Positions 6,857 to 14,611 of a DNA stretch of 14,693 nt are shown here, one piece after another. Under the pieces are notes generated by a model, which did not search any database, was not told where the DNA came from, and saw nothing but the letters and a program-made list of their open reading frames with translations. Both the position numbers and the translations under genes were made by a program. Where the stretch lies: contig CANDEX010000038.1 in the NCBI GenBank assembly GCA_947383875.1, positions 1 through 14,693 on the forward strand. The letters are read 5' to 3'. The stretch is from an uncultured Azospirillum sp. (GTDB lineage Bacteria; Pseudomonadota; Alphaproteobacteria; RF32; CAG-239). The first letter of the stretch is position 1; each line of letters starts with the position of its first letter.

Positions 6857-7987
6857 TTAAAAACTGTATAAATCAGTGTTCATAAATTTCTGGTCTTCTC
6901 TGGACATCCTTGTGTAATCAAGTTCGCGCAGCATTGGATCTTCCAAGACCAAACGTCCGGTTCCGGCCTGCAAATATGGCTTATTTCCGCCTAAACCCCA
7001 GATGACGTCATCTTTATTATCCGGTGTACCATATTTTTGGTTAATTTTTTTCCAAAAATCGTAAACTTTTATGTTGCGGAGATAAATTTGTTTTTGGCTG
7101 TTGCCCGAAATGGAGGTTGCGGCTTCACTTTTATACGAAATCCGATAGGCTTTGTTGTTGGTGAATGTGCTGGTAAAGCGGACTTCTATTTCCTCCCGGG
7201 TTTTAAATTTGGAATACATAGCGCGCTCAACATATTGATGCCCGTCTTTTTTGGCTTTTTGCAAAACACAGTTTTCAAGTCTTTCATAACCGACAACGCC
7301 GGATGCGCGACATTGATCTTCATTGCGCCAACGGATAAAATTGGGCACATCCAGCTTTTGCATTGTACGACGGTAGCCACGGCGGGTCAGAATATCATCC
7401 ACCTGCTGAAAAGACATCCGCAACATAGCCCCTGATATATCAAACACGGAGGCATTGGAACGGCGAACCGTCTTTTTAGACTTTTCAACCAAGCTTTCCA
7501 GATTAATTTTCCCTCGAGATAATGACGGTGTGTTGTCTTTAACCTCGTCATCTGTTTCGTCTGCCGATTCGCTTAAAGGTGATTTCAATTTGGAAATCCA
7601 TGTTTCATCTGTTGGCGGCAGAGGAATCACCGCATCCTCTATTTTGGAGTTGGCATTGGCTTGCAGATTATCGGTTAGTGTTTTGTTTTTATCTACTTGA
7701 AAAACGGGTTGTTCCGGGGCTTTGGGAGCTTCAGTCTGCGGAAGTTTAGTCATCTGAGGAGTGGCGGAAAGGTTTATAGGGTCTCCCATCGCATCAAAAT
7801 TTAAATTATCAAAATCCAAATCTTCTTCATCCATCAGTCTGGGAGAAGCTAATACCGTTTCTTCGGCATAAGGAACACTTTCCGATATTTCTCCGTTATA
7901 CACCAAAGGAGCGTATTCTTCATCAGCATGACAGAGATACGGAATAAAAACGGCACCGGCGGCCAAGAGGACAGCTACAAACTTCAT
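6857..7987 (-). CDS. Exported protein of unknown function heading the chpT operon
   Basis: 376 residues. A Sec signal peptide is clear: MKFVAVLLAAGAVFIPYLCHA, with cleavage likely after CHA before DEE. Residues about 22-75 are acidic (DEEDLDFDNLNFDAMGD), and 75-170 are Pro, Glu, Lys and Ser-rich, probably disordered. From about 175 to the end is a folded-looking domain beginning ASVFDISGAMLRMSFQQVDD, then ILTRRGYRRTMQKLDVPNF, a Cys pair within DQCRASGVVGYERLENC, a charged beta-rich stretch (EEIEVRFTSTFT) and KVYDFWKKINQKYGTPDNK. I do not recognise a named family. It is periplasmic or secreted by prediction, which is unusual as the lead gene of a cytoplasmic phosphorelay operon. The start at 7987 is supported by the signal peptide; a promoter lies at 8043-8070. 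Confidence 0.85.
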   Translation of the reverse strand: MKFVAVLLAAGAVFIPYLCHADEEYAPLVYNGEISESVPYAEETVLASPRLMDEEDLDFDNLNFDAMGDPINLSATPQMTKLPQTEAPKAPEQPVFQVDKNKTLTDNLQANANSKIEDAVIPLPPTDETWISKLKSPLSESADETDDEVKDNTPSLSRGKINLESLVEKSKKTVRRSNASVFDISGAMLRMSFQQVDDILTRRGYRRTMQKLDVPNFIRWRNEDQCRASGVVGYERLENCVLQKAKKDGHQYVERAMYSKFKTREEIEVRFTSTFTNNKAYRISYKSEAATSISGNSQKQIYLRNIKVYDFWKKINQKYGTPDNKDDVIWGLGGNKPYLQAGTGRLVLEDPMLRELDYTRMSREDQKFMNTDLYSF

Positions 7988-8006
7988 TCTTTAAGAAACG
8001 CCTTAT

Positions 8007-8022
8007 ATGAGATTATTCTCAT
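8007..8022. repeat. Perfect inverted repeat in the 5' leader of the chpT operon
   Basis: ATGAGA (8007-8012) and TCTCAT (8017-8022) are perfect inverted repeats around a TTAT centre. The site lies 20-35 bases before the start of the exported-protein gene and just downstream of the -10 box of its predicted promoter. That is a typical place for a dimeric repressor to bind, or for a small RNA hairpin. Six-base arms in an AT-rich region can arise by chance. Confidence 0.4.
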
Positions 8023-8042
8023 TATTTTATCAGATTTTTTAC

Positions 8043-8070
8043 AGTATATCGTTTTTTTATCATAATTCAA
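8043..8070 (-). promoter_or_regulatory. Predicted sigma70-type promoter of the chpT-cheY-cheR operon
   Basis: Read on the minus strand, TTGAAT (8070-8065) and TATACT (8048-8043) are separated by 16 bp, each close to the -35 and -10 consensus. Transcription would begin near 8036, giving a leader of about 50 bases that contains the 8007-8022 inverted repeat. Confidence 0.55.
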
Positions 8071-8113
8071 ATTCTAAGCGCAGGTTATCAATAAGTTTGG
8101 TATGTTTTCAGGG

Positions 8114-8141
8114 TTTACTTTTCAAACCGGCTTGTTATAAA
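8114..8141 (+). promoter_or_regulatory. Predicted extended -10 promoter of the trmFO-hpnCDE operon
   Basis: TTTACT (8114-8119) and TATAAA (8136-8141) are 16 bp apart, and TG at 8133-8134 makes an extended -10 (TGTTATAAA). Transcription would begin near 8148, leaving a short leader with AAAGGA just before the trmFO ATG. It lies about 70 bp from the divergent chpT-operon promoter. Confidence 0.55.
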
Positions 8142-8167
8142 TAAGCATTAAAACAAAAGGATTGCAC

Positions 8168-9520
8168 ATGAACGATACACCTATTCATATTATCGGAGCC
8201 GGGCTGGCCGGTTCAGAAGCAGCATGGCAGATTGCCGAAGCAGGTATTCCGGTAATTATTCATGAGATGAAACCGCTTAAATTTTCTCCGGCGCATAAAA
8301 ATCCGGATTGTGCCGAACTGGTTTGTTCAAACTCTTTCCGTTCAGATGACTATGAACATAATGCTGTCGGCTTGCTTCATGAGGAATTGCGGCGTACGGG
8401 TTCGTTGATTATGTCCTGTGCTGATACGGTTAAAGTCCCGGCCGGAGGAGCTTTGGCCGTAGATCGCGATGGTTTTGCCGCTTTGGTGACGGCAAAACTT
8501 AAAAATCATCCGCTGATTACGTTCTGTTATGAAGAAATTACCGAGCTCCCTCCGGCAGAATGGGGCGAGACGATTATAGCCTCCGGTCCCCTGACCAGCG
8601 AGAAATTGGCCGCTGCTATTTTAAAAGAGGTCGACAGTCAGTCTTTGTCGTTTTATGATGCCATTGCTCCCGTCATATATAAGGAAAGCATTGATTTTAA
8701 TAAGGCATGGTATCAGTCACGTTACGATAAAGGCGATAAATTTGATTACATCAACTGCCCGATGAGCAAAGATGAATATTATCATTTTGTTGATGAACTT
8801 TTAAAAGCCGAAAAAACCGAATTTCATGATTGGGAAGACGTTCGCTATTTTGACGGCTGTCTGCCAATTGAGGTAATGGCCGAACGTGGAATTGAAACAC
8901 TGGTTTTCGGACCGATGAAACCGGTGGGACTCACCAATCCGCACGAGAGTGAAAAACCTTATGCCGTTGTACAGCTGCGACAGGATAATAAAGAAGACAC
9001 GTTGCGTAATATGGTCGGTTTTCAGACAAAAATGAAGTATGGTGAACAAAAGCGTATTTTTCAAATGATACCCGGATTAGAGAATGCCGAATTTGCCCGA
9101 TTTGGCGGTATCCACAAAAATACCTTTATCAAAAGCCCGATTTTATTAGACAACACCTTGCGGCTGAAGAGTAAACCTCATATTCGTTTTGCCGGACAAA
9201 TTACCGGCTGTGAGGGCTACATCGAAAGTGCGGCTGTCGGCTTGCTCTGTGGGTATTTTACAGCCAGTCAAAGGCAGGGTAAAGAACCTTTGTTGCCGCC
9301 CCGCACGACAGCACTCGGGTCAATGCTCAGTCATTTAACCGATGAGACAGATATTGAAAATTATCAGCCGATGAATATTAATTTCGGCATATTCCCGACT
9401 ATTCAAGGGGAGCGAACAGCCAACGGAAAGTTTCGCAAAATTAAAGGAGCTGACCGCAAACAAGCATATTGCCGTCGTGCATTGGCAGATTTACAGGAAT
9501 GGCTGGAGAAACGTCGATGA
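8168..9520 (+). CDS. trmFO: Methylenetetrahydrofolate-tRNA-(uracil-5-)-methyltransferase TrmFO
   Basis: 450 residues, normal for TrmFO, the FAD- and methylene-THF-dependent enzyme that makes 5-methyluridine at position 54 of the tRNA T-loop. The N-terminal FAD-binding motif is [19 protein letters not shown] (8-26), followed by HEMKP. The signature block [20 protein letters not shown] (49-68) contains Cys53, matching the conserved functional Cys of characterised TrmFO. The second conserved Cys is Cys231 in [15 protein letters not shown], with [10 protein letters not shown] and [14 protein letters not shown] following. The ATG at 8168 sits six bases after AAAGGA; an in-frame TTG at 8162 directly abuts that ribosome site and is not a plausible start. 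The stop TGA overlaps the hpnC ATG (ATGA), so the two are translationally coupled although their pathways are unrelated. Confidence 0.97.
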   Translation: MNDTPIHIIGAGLAGSEAAWQIAEAGIPVIIHEMKPLKFSPAHKNPDCAELVCSNSFRSDDYEHNAVGLLHEELRRTGSLIMSCADTVKVPAGGALAVDRDGFAALVTAKLKNHPLITFCYEEITELPPAEWGETIIASGPLTSEKLAAAILKEVDSQSLSFYDAIAPVIYKESIDFNKAWYQSRYDKGDKFDYINCPMSKDEYYHFVDELLKAEKTEFHDWEDVRYFDGCLPIEVMAERGIETLVFGPMKPVGLTNPHESEKPYAVVQLRQDNKEDTLRNMVGFQTKMKYGEQKRIFQMIPGLENAEFARFGGIHKNTFIKSPILLDNTLRLKSKPHIRFAGQITGCEGYIESAAVGLLCGYFTASQRQGKEPLLPPRTTALGSMLSHLTDETDIENYQPMNINFGIFPTIQGERTANGKFRKIKGADRKQAYCRRALADLQEWLEKRR

Positions 9521-10383
9521 GCGAAGCCATACGCTGCAAAAAACAAAAAGATGAAAACTTTCCTGTTGCCTCATTTCTGCTGGGTAAAAAAAATCAGGCC
9601 GTTGTCAATGCATATTACGACTTTGCTCGTCAAGGAGATGATATTGCCGATAATCCCTCATTATCGGGAGCAGAAAAATTGCAACGTCTTGAAGCCATGG
9701 ATAACGCTCTGTTAGGCAAAGATATGCCCGAGTCGAATGAAACGGCTGCAGCCATCGTCTTGCGTCGTATCTTTTTAAAAGAGAATTTGAGCTTTTCATT
9801 AGCAACTGATTTATTAGCGGCTTTTCGTCAGGATGCTGCCGGATTTCATTATGAAACTTGGGGGCAGCTGACGGATTACTGCCGCCGCTCTGCCGCGCCT
9901 GTCGGGCGTTTTATGCTGGCATTGCATGATGAAAATCCGTCAACATATCTCCCGTCCAATGCGCTTTGTGCGGCTTTGCAGATTGTTAATCACATTCAAG
10001 ATTTAAAATATGATGCAAAAATTTTAAAACGGGTGTATATTCCCGATGAATTATTTGAACAGTTCAAAGTGAAACCGGCAGCTTTAACCCGGCAGGAAAG
10101 TTCCGCCGGGTTGAAGAGGCTGATTGCCGAGGTCATGAGCCGTGTAAATGGTTTATTGAAAGATGCGGAGATTTTGCCCGGAATTGTTAAAAGCCGCCGC
10201 CTCAGACTGGAAATCTGCATTATCTTTTCCTTAACCAATATTATGGTAAAAAAGATATTAAGGGGAGATGTTTTGGCTCAAGACCTGAAACTTAATAAAT
10301 GGGACTGGCTTAAAGCCGTCTTCTCCGGAATTGGCAGGGGATTGTTTATCCGGCAAAAAACTTTGACCAATAAAGGTTTATAA
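9517..10383 (+). CDS. hpnC: HpnC-type squalene synthase component (trans-isoprenyl diphosphate synthase fold)
   Basis: 288 residues. In the HpnCDE route, HpnD condenses two farnesyl diphosphates to presqualene diphosphate and HpnC converts it to hydroxysqualene, which HpnE reduces to squalene. Both metal-binding Asp motifs of the family are intact: [11 protein letters not shown] (Asp41, Asp42, Asp45) and NHIQDLKYD (Asn158, Asp162, Asp166). The [14 protein letters not shown] segment (121-134) is typical of HpnC rather than HpnD. The frame extends back to 9469, but the ATG at 9517, overlapping the trmFO stop and nine bases after GGAG, gives the expected N-terminus with [10 protein letters not shown]. 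It abuts hpnD with no gap. The C-terminal stretch after about residue 245 is hydrophobic and basic ([18 protein letters not shown]), consistent with membrane association. Confidence 0.93.
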   Translation: MSEAIRCKKQKDENFPVASFLLGKKNQAVVNAYYDFARQGDDIADNPSLSGAEKLQRLEAMDNALLGKDMPESNETAAAIVLRRIFLKENLSFSLATDLLAAFRQDAAGFHYETWGQLTDYCRRSAAPVGRFMLALHDENPSTYLPSNALCAALQIVNHIQDLKYDAKILKRVYIPDELFEQFKVKPAALTRQESSAGLKRLIAEVMSRVNGLLKDAEILPGIVKSRRLRLEICIIFSLTNIMVKKILRGDVLAQDLKLNKWDWLKAVFSGIGRGLFIRQKTLTNKGL

Positions 10384-11217
10384 ATGAACGATATTAAATC
10401 GATTGTAAAAAAATCAGGAACGTCTTTCTTTTGGAGTATGCGAATGCTGCCCAAAGCCAAGCGTGAGGCAATGTATACGATTTATGCATTTTGCCGCCAT
10501 ATTGACGATATTGTCGATGGTGACAGCGATATGAAAGAAAAGCAGGAGTTGATTAAAGCTTGGCGCGAAGAGCTGGATAATATTTATGACAAGAAAGTTC
10601 CTGCAACGGAAATCGGCCGCCGTATTTACAAAAACTGTATGCGTTTCAAACTTCCTAAAGAAGAATTTATGAAGCTGATTGATAGCATTTCCATGGATAT
10701 ACCTCAACCTGTTCAGGCACCGTCTCTGCCGCAGTTCTTCGACTATTGTCGTGGGGTAGCCGGTGTTCCGGGAAATTTATCTTTGCGGATTTTCGGTTGC
10801 AAAGACGAAAATATGATTAATGATTTGGCGACCACCCTGGGCAATGCTCTGCAAATTACCAACATCTTACGCGATGTCAAAGAAGATGCTATGAGCAATC
10901 GTTTGTATATTCCCAGAGAATTTCTGCAAAAAGCAAATATCGATTCTTATGATCCGCGCAGTGTGGTGGTTAATAAAAATTTATCGATTGCCCGTGAGGA
11001 GCTGGCAAAACTGGCCGAAACCGATTTTCAAAAAGCAGATTGTCTGATTCAAAAACTGGACAAACAAACGGCGCGTCCGGTAAAGATGATTGCTGCCATT
11101 TATCGTAAATATTTTGACATTATGCAAAATCGCGGTTGGGAAGTTATTTCCCCAAAACCAAAGCTCAGTAAGGTGAAAAAATTGACTTTGGCGTTGCGGG
11201 CTTATTTCGGCAAATAA
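10384..11217 (+). CDS. hpnD: HpnD-type presqualene diphosphate synthase
   Basis: 277 residues, the normal length. It is predicted to catalyse the head-to-head condensation of two farnesyl diphosphates to presqualene diphosphate. Family motifs: SFFWSMRMLPKAKREAMYTI, the first Asp-rich FCRHIDDIVDG (Asp41, Asp42, Asp45), YCRGVAGVPGNLSLRIFG (121-138), and the second Asp motif QITNILRDVKED (Asn160, Asp164, Asp168), then RLYIP. The family DGMxMD segment reads DSISMD here, a mild departure. The ATG directly follows the hpnC TAA, with AAGG in the hpnC coding end as the ribosome site. Its own TAA overlaps the hpnE ATG by one base. With hpnC and hpnE next to it the assignment is strong, though phytoene synthase homologues share the fold. 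Confidence 0.94.
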   Translation: MNDIKSIVKKSGTSFFWSMRMLPKAKREAMYTIYAFCRHIDDIVDGDSDMKEKQELIKAWREELDNIYDKKVPATEIGRRIYKNCMRFKLPKEEFMKLIDSISMDIPQPVQAPSLPQFFDYCRGVAGVPGNLSLRIFGCKDENMINDLATTLGNALQITNILRDVKEDAMSNRLYIPREFLQKANIDSYDPRSVVVNKNLSIAREELAKLAETDFQKADCLIQKLDKQTARPVKMIAAIYRKYFDIMQNRGWEVISPKPKLSKVKKLTLALRAYFGK

Positions 11218-12275
11218 TGGCCGCAGTGTTTCCGACATATCATATTATCGGTGCCGGGATTGCCGGGCTGAGTGCTGCGGTTCATCTGCAACAAAAATAT
11301 CCGAACGCTAAAATTATCGTTTATGAAGCTGCGGCGCATTCCGGCGGAAGAGCTTATTCTTTTGATTATCCTGATTGGGGAACCTCGCTTGATAATGCGA
11401 CACACGTTATCCTCGGTGCCAATAAAAATTGTCTTGATTTGTGTAGCAAAAGCTTTCTGAATGAGAAAATTTGCTTTTATGATGTTTTGTCGCAAACACT
11501 GAGCCGCAACAAATTTTCCCACAAAAACGAAATTGCCGAAGCTATATTTAACACTGCTTTTTCGAACATTTCTTTACGGCAGTGGTTGGCCGTGCTGCGC
11601 CAGCTGTTTCCGTTTACACCGCGACAATTCAAAGCCGGTTTTTCTCAAGGAGACTTGAATGAATTGCTTATTTGTCCGCTGACAAAGCGGATTAATGATA
11701 TTCGTTACGGATGGAAACTGACAGGATTTACAGAGGATAGCAAGCGTATTACCTGTCTGAATTTCGGGGAAAGGAAAATTGATATCCGGCCTGAAGATAA
11801 AGTTATTTCCGCCATGGACAGCCATAACTATTGTAAAATATTTATGTCCGAAGATTTTGATTATCATAGTATTATCAATATTTATTTCCGTACCAGTATG
11901 CAGATAACATTACCCGGACAACAAACAATGCTTGGCGTCAGCGGTGGAATAGTGCAATGGTTGTTCTCAATGCCCGGATTACTGGCCGTTACCATCAGCA
12001 ATGCAAATCACCTTTCTCTTGATGACAATGAACTGGCGCGGCAGGTTTGGCTGGAAATCTGCGCTATTCGAGGACGAGAAGGGGCATTTATACCAGACTA
12101 TAAAGTCCTGCGCCATAAAAGAGCCACCATTAAACAAGATAAATTAAACAATGACAAACGACCGCAAACGGCTCAAAGTCAATGGAAAAATTTACAGTGC
12201 TGCGGCGATTGGACGATGAAAAATTATCCCTGCTGTTTGGAAACAGCTATTCGCTCAGTCTTGCGTTTGACGTAA
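11217..12275 (+). CDS. hpnE: Compact HpnE-type hydroxysqualene dehydroxylase (FAD-dependent)
   Basis: 352 residues. HpnE reduces hydroxysqualene to squalene with FAD. The amine-oxidoreductase-type FAD site is clear: YHIIGAGIAGLSAAVHLQ (8-25), YEAAAHSGGRAYSF, and DNATHVILGANKNCLDL, which matches the family D-N-x-x-H-x-x-x-G-x motif. The C-terminus has the FAD-binding CCGDWTMKNYPCCLETAIRS, equivalent to the usual AGDWT...P.TIEGAVRS. Typical HpnE proteins are around 400-450 residues; this one is shorter mainly in the middle, between about residues 85 and 115, where the substrate-domain helices are expected. It may be a lineage-specific short form. The overlap TAATG with hpnD shows translational coupling; no separate ribosome site is obvious. 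It ends nine bases from a convergent gene, with no clear terminator between. Confidence 0.87.
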   Translation: MAAVFPTYHIIGAGIAGLSAAVHLQQKYPNAKIIVYEAAAHSGGRAYSFDYPDWGTSLDNATHVILGANKNCLDLCSKSFLNEKICFYDVLSQTLSRNKFSHKNEIAEAIFNTAFSNISLRQWLAVLRQLFPFTPRQFKAGFSQGDLNELLICPLTKRINDIRYGWKLTGFTEDSKRITCLNFGERKIDIRPEDKVISAMDSHNYCKIFMSEDFDYHSIINIYFRTSMQITLPGQQTMLGVSGGIVQWLFSMPGLLAVTISNANHLSLDDNELARQVWLEICAIRGREGAFIPDYKVLRHKRATIKQDKLNNDKRPQTAQSQWKNLQCCGDWTMKNYPCCLETAIRSVLRLT

Positions 12276-12284
12276 TTTTTTCAT

Positions 12285-13094
12285 TTAAAAAGCAATAACT
12301 GGCCGGACAAAAATCTCAAGCAACATTGCCTTATCGTTATAAGTTAGAACATATCCTGTCACTGTCACGCCACTCAGCATTGTCAAATACCACGCGCTAT
12401 TATCATCCCTCTCTGAAGAGGACCAATACCAGCCGTTTAAGATTTTCGCACCGAAGCTGCTTAATGAGGTTAAAGAAGCTTCTAATCGGTCTTTTGCATC
12501 GTATATTTTTAATAACTCTTGTCCGCTTGGTAAGAACCATTTAGTCTTTTTACAGAAGTCTTGTGAACAATTGATAGGTTGATAGCGATTAACAGCAGTT
12601 GCAGCTGGTGTGCCGCCGCACTCACTTCCACAGGCTAATATCTCATCCGTATTTTCACGACCATCTGTTCCGAAAGGACATTTTGCTATTGACGTTAAAT
12701 CAGTACAGCTGGATAAATTTGGAATGTCATAATAATTTTCAGACCATTTCATCGCTTCAGAGCCGGGAGAGCCGTCTTTCTTTACATCCGTCAGTGCAAT
12801 AGCCAAACGCTTTTCTTCGTCAAAAACGACGCCGATAGGTGTTTTGCCTGATATGATATCTTTACTTACGGTTCCGTCTCCATATAATATCGGCAGAGGA
12901 GGAATTGCCGTTTCCTCGCAAGCGGCTTTAGATAAATCCCAAGGGCATTTGAGAAAAGAACCTTCACATTTAGAAGCATCCGCGGTAAAACCCAGCTCTT
13001 CACAACTTGGCGGCTGCACACAAGCAGCATAAGTTGTGAAGGAGGAACAAATAACCACACAGCCGCATAAAGAAGCAAGCAGAGACATTTTCAT
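12285..13094 (-). CDS. Secreted protein with N-terminal Cys module and DUF1566-like domain
   Basis: 269 residues from ATG 13094, chosen because it has GAGG six bases upstream, a good signal peptide (MKMSLLASLCGCVVICSSFT, cleavage near TYA/A at 23-24) and lies downstream of a strong promoter. The frame is open back to 13163, but that would place the start inside the -35 box. A small Cys-rich module follows at residues 25-59 (PSCEELGFTADASKCEG, then LKCPWDLSKAAC). From about 77 to the end is a DUF1566 / Lcl C-terminal-type domain: KTPIGVVFDEEKRLAIALTD, WFLPSGQELLKIYD, GWYWSSSERDDNSAWYLTM and terminal FVRPVIAF. Such domains occur in surface and exported bacterial proteins of unclear function. 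Six Cys sit in the DUF1566 part, probably disulfide-bonded. The Cys module resembles the repeats of the protein at the left edge. It converges on hpnE. No enzymatic role can be assigned. Confidence 0.88.
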   Translation of the reverse strand: MKMSLLASLCGCVVICSSFTTYAACVQPPSCEELGFTADASKCEGSFLKCPWDLSKAACEETAIPPLPILYGDGTVSKDIISGKTPIGVVFDEEKRLAIALTDVKKDGSPGSEAMKWSENYYDIPNLSSCTDLTSIAKCPFGTDGRENTDEILACGSECGGTPAATAVNRYQPINCSQDFCKKTKWFLPSGQELLKIYDAKDRLEASLTSLSSFGAKILNGWYWSSSERDDNSAWYLTMLSGVTVTGYVLTYNDKAMLLEIFVRPVIAF

Positions 13095-13134
13095 AACACA
13101 CCTCGTAGATATATCTAAATCAAAACCTGATATT

Positions 13135-13163
13135 AGAATATCATATCTGTTGTGTTGTGTCAA
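13135..13163 (-). promoter_or_regulatory. Near-consensus sigma70 promoter of the DUF1566-like gene
   Basis: On the minus strand, a perfect TTGACA -35 (13163-13158) is 17 bp from TATTCT (13140-13135), with TGA directly ahead forming an extended -10. This is the best promoter match in the window. Transcription would begin near 13128, a leader of about 34 bases before ATG 13094. It lies in the 134-base gap (13095-13228) after the M48 protease gene, so the DUF1566-like gene probably has its own transcript. Confidence 0.75.
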
Positions 13164-13228
13164 ATTATAATAAGGGGTGCTGTTATTTTTGGCTATATTT
13201 AAAGAAGAAAAGTATCATTTGATAAAAA

Positions 13229-14611
13229 TTATCTGTGTTTGATATTTAAGTCGGGATAGTCGTTTTTAATACGTTGACGTAAATCATCCAGTTTTAACTT
13301 TAATTTTGCTGAAGGTCCGGAACGTAAAGCGTTATCAGCCTGTCTCAGGGCGATATTAGGCTCTCCGATACGCAAAGAATGTTCTGCCGCGGCATAATCT
13401 GCATATGCCGGTTGTTGGTTTTGGCTGTAAGCTTGAGATAAGAGCAGCCAGCCGGCCGCTGACGGTCGATGCTGTAATGAACGATTAAGTACGTCGATAA
13501 TTCTTTTTAATTCGGTTGATGATGGCGTGTCTGCCAACGCGGCTTGCGCCCAGTCAATTTGCAACAATGCGGCATTGGGGCGCAAGGATAATACTTTGGC
13601 ATATTCGTCTTTGGCCGCTTTAATATTACCTTGCTCCATATAAATTTGTGCTTTAAGTTCATGAAAATACGGATTTTCAGGTTCATTCTGTAACAAGCTG
13701 TCAAGTGTTTTAAGGGCTTTGGCAAAATTCAGTTGTTTAAAATAGGCAATTGCTCTGGCATAACGAGCAGCAGTTGAGGTGTCATATGCCGGGTATTTTT
13801 TGAAAGTTAATGTCGGTTCTGATAAAAATGCGGTTAATTTTGCTTTGACACGACGGAAAGCCTCATCTGAAGAATGTGACGGAGAGTAGGTGGATTGACT
13901 GACGGCTTGCTGCAAAAAGCGTACACGTTCGCCGGTGACAGGGTGGGTTCGAAAATAACTGTTTTCTTCAATACCGTTTAACATATTCTGCTTTTGAATC
14001 TTTTTCATAAAATTCAAAAGGCCTTGCGGTGAAATTCGTTGTTTGTTTAAAAGTTTGACAGCGGCTTCATCCGCACTGCGTTCTTCCTCAACACGATAAG
14101 CCATATAATTTGATAATAAAGTGCTTTGAGACCCCATCATAACCGCCATGGCAACATCTCCTCTGCCGCTGGCCGCAGCAGCGGCTCCCGCCAAAAGCAA
14201 CGAGGCGAGACTGGCTTCCTGCATGGCTTGATTCTTAATTTTTTGCCTCAAAATATGTCCGCCGCTGATATGTCCTGTTTCATGAGCCAAAACTCCGCTG
14301 ACCTGATTGGAGTTATCCGCTTTCATCAAAGTTCCGCTGTGAACAAACAGATTATTACCGTCTCCGACAAAAGCATTTAAGCTGTCATCATTGACAATAT
14401 AGATTTTATTGCGGTTAAAAGGAATTCCGGCCTGTTGAAATAAAGGACGAATAATCCCTGACAGGTATTGTTCTGTTTCTTCATCAGAAATAATACTGAT
14501 TTGAGCAAAGGCTTTATACGGCAAAAAGGCTAATATCAGCATTAAGCTGATGATTAGCCTTGAAAGAACAGAATGCCGCAATCGGCTTAACTTTTGATGA
14601 GTTTTCTCCAC
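13229..14611 (-). CDS. M48 family zinc metalloprotease with TPR repeats (BepA/YfgC-like)
   Basis: 460 residues. The N-terminus is a signal peptide with a long basic n-region (MEKTHQKLSRLRHSVLSRLI), a hydrophobic core and cleavage likely after AFA (36). The catalytic domain (about 40-250) has LAHETGHISGGH, with the HExxH zinc motif at 110-114, and EEERSADEAAV, where Glu177 is the probable third ligand. A small hydrophobic stretch (ASLASLLLAGAAAAASG) lies between. Residues about 275-440 form TPR-like helix pairs (ARAIAYFKQLNFAKALKTLD, YFHELKAQIYMEQGNIKAAK). This matches periplasmic BepA-type proteases, which in E. coli assist and clear outer-membrane LptD and BamA substrates; the same role here is inferred. 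The start at 14611 is GTG, overlapping the upstream gene by 25 bases, with AAAGGA about 12 bases away. No good terminator follows. Confidence 0.95.
   Translation of the reverse strand: MEKTHQKLSRLRHSVLSRLIISLMLILAFLPYKAFAQISIISDEETEQYLSGIIRPLFQQAGIPFNRNKIYIVNDDSLNAFVGDGNNLFVHSGTLMKADNSNQVSGVLAHETGHISGGHILRQKIKNQAMQEASLASLLLAGAAAAASGRGDVAMAVMMGSQSTLLSNYMAYRVEEERSADEAAVKLLNKQRISPQGLLNFMKKIQKQNMLNGIEENSYFRTHPVTGERVRFLQQAVSQSTYSPSHSSDEAFRRVKAKLTAFLSEPTLTFKKYPAYDTSTAARYARAIAYFKQLNFAKALKTLDSLLQNEPENPYFHELKAQIYMEQGNIKAAKDEYAKVLSLRPNAALLQIDWAQAALADTPSSTELKRIIDVLNRSLQHRPSAAGWLLLSQAYSQNQQPAYADYAAAEHSLRIGEPNIALRQADNALRSGPSAKLKLKLDDLRQRIKNDYPDLNIKHR

Noticed and set aside
8162..8167. TTG at 8162 as the trmFO start
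   Set aside because: It directly abuts the AAAGGA ribosome site; ATG 8168 has correct spacing and gives the normal TrmFO N-terminus.
9469..9516. hpnC start at 9469 within trmFO
   Set aside because: The extra residues do not resemble HpnC, and ATG 9517 overlaps the trmFO stop in the usual ATGA arrangement with GGAG upstream.
13095..13163. Start of the DUF1566-like gene at 13163
   Set aside because: It would lie inside the -35 box of a near-consensus promoter and would bury the signal peptide; ATG 13094 has its own ribosome site and a proper signal peptide.
13205..13228. Small AT-rich inverted repeat after the M48 protease stop as a terminator
   Set aside because: The stem is about five A/T-rich pairs with a two-base loop, too weak to call.
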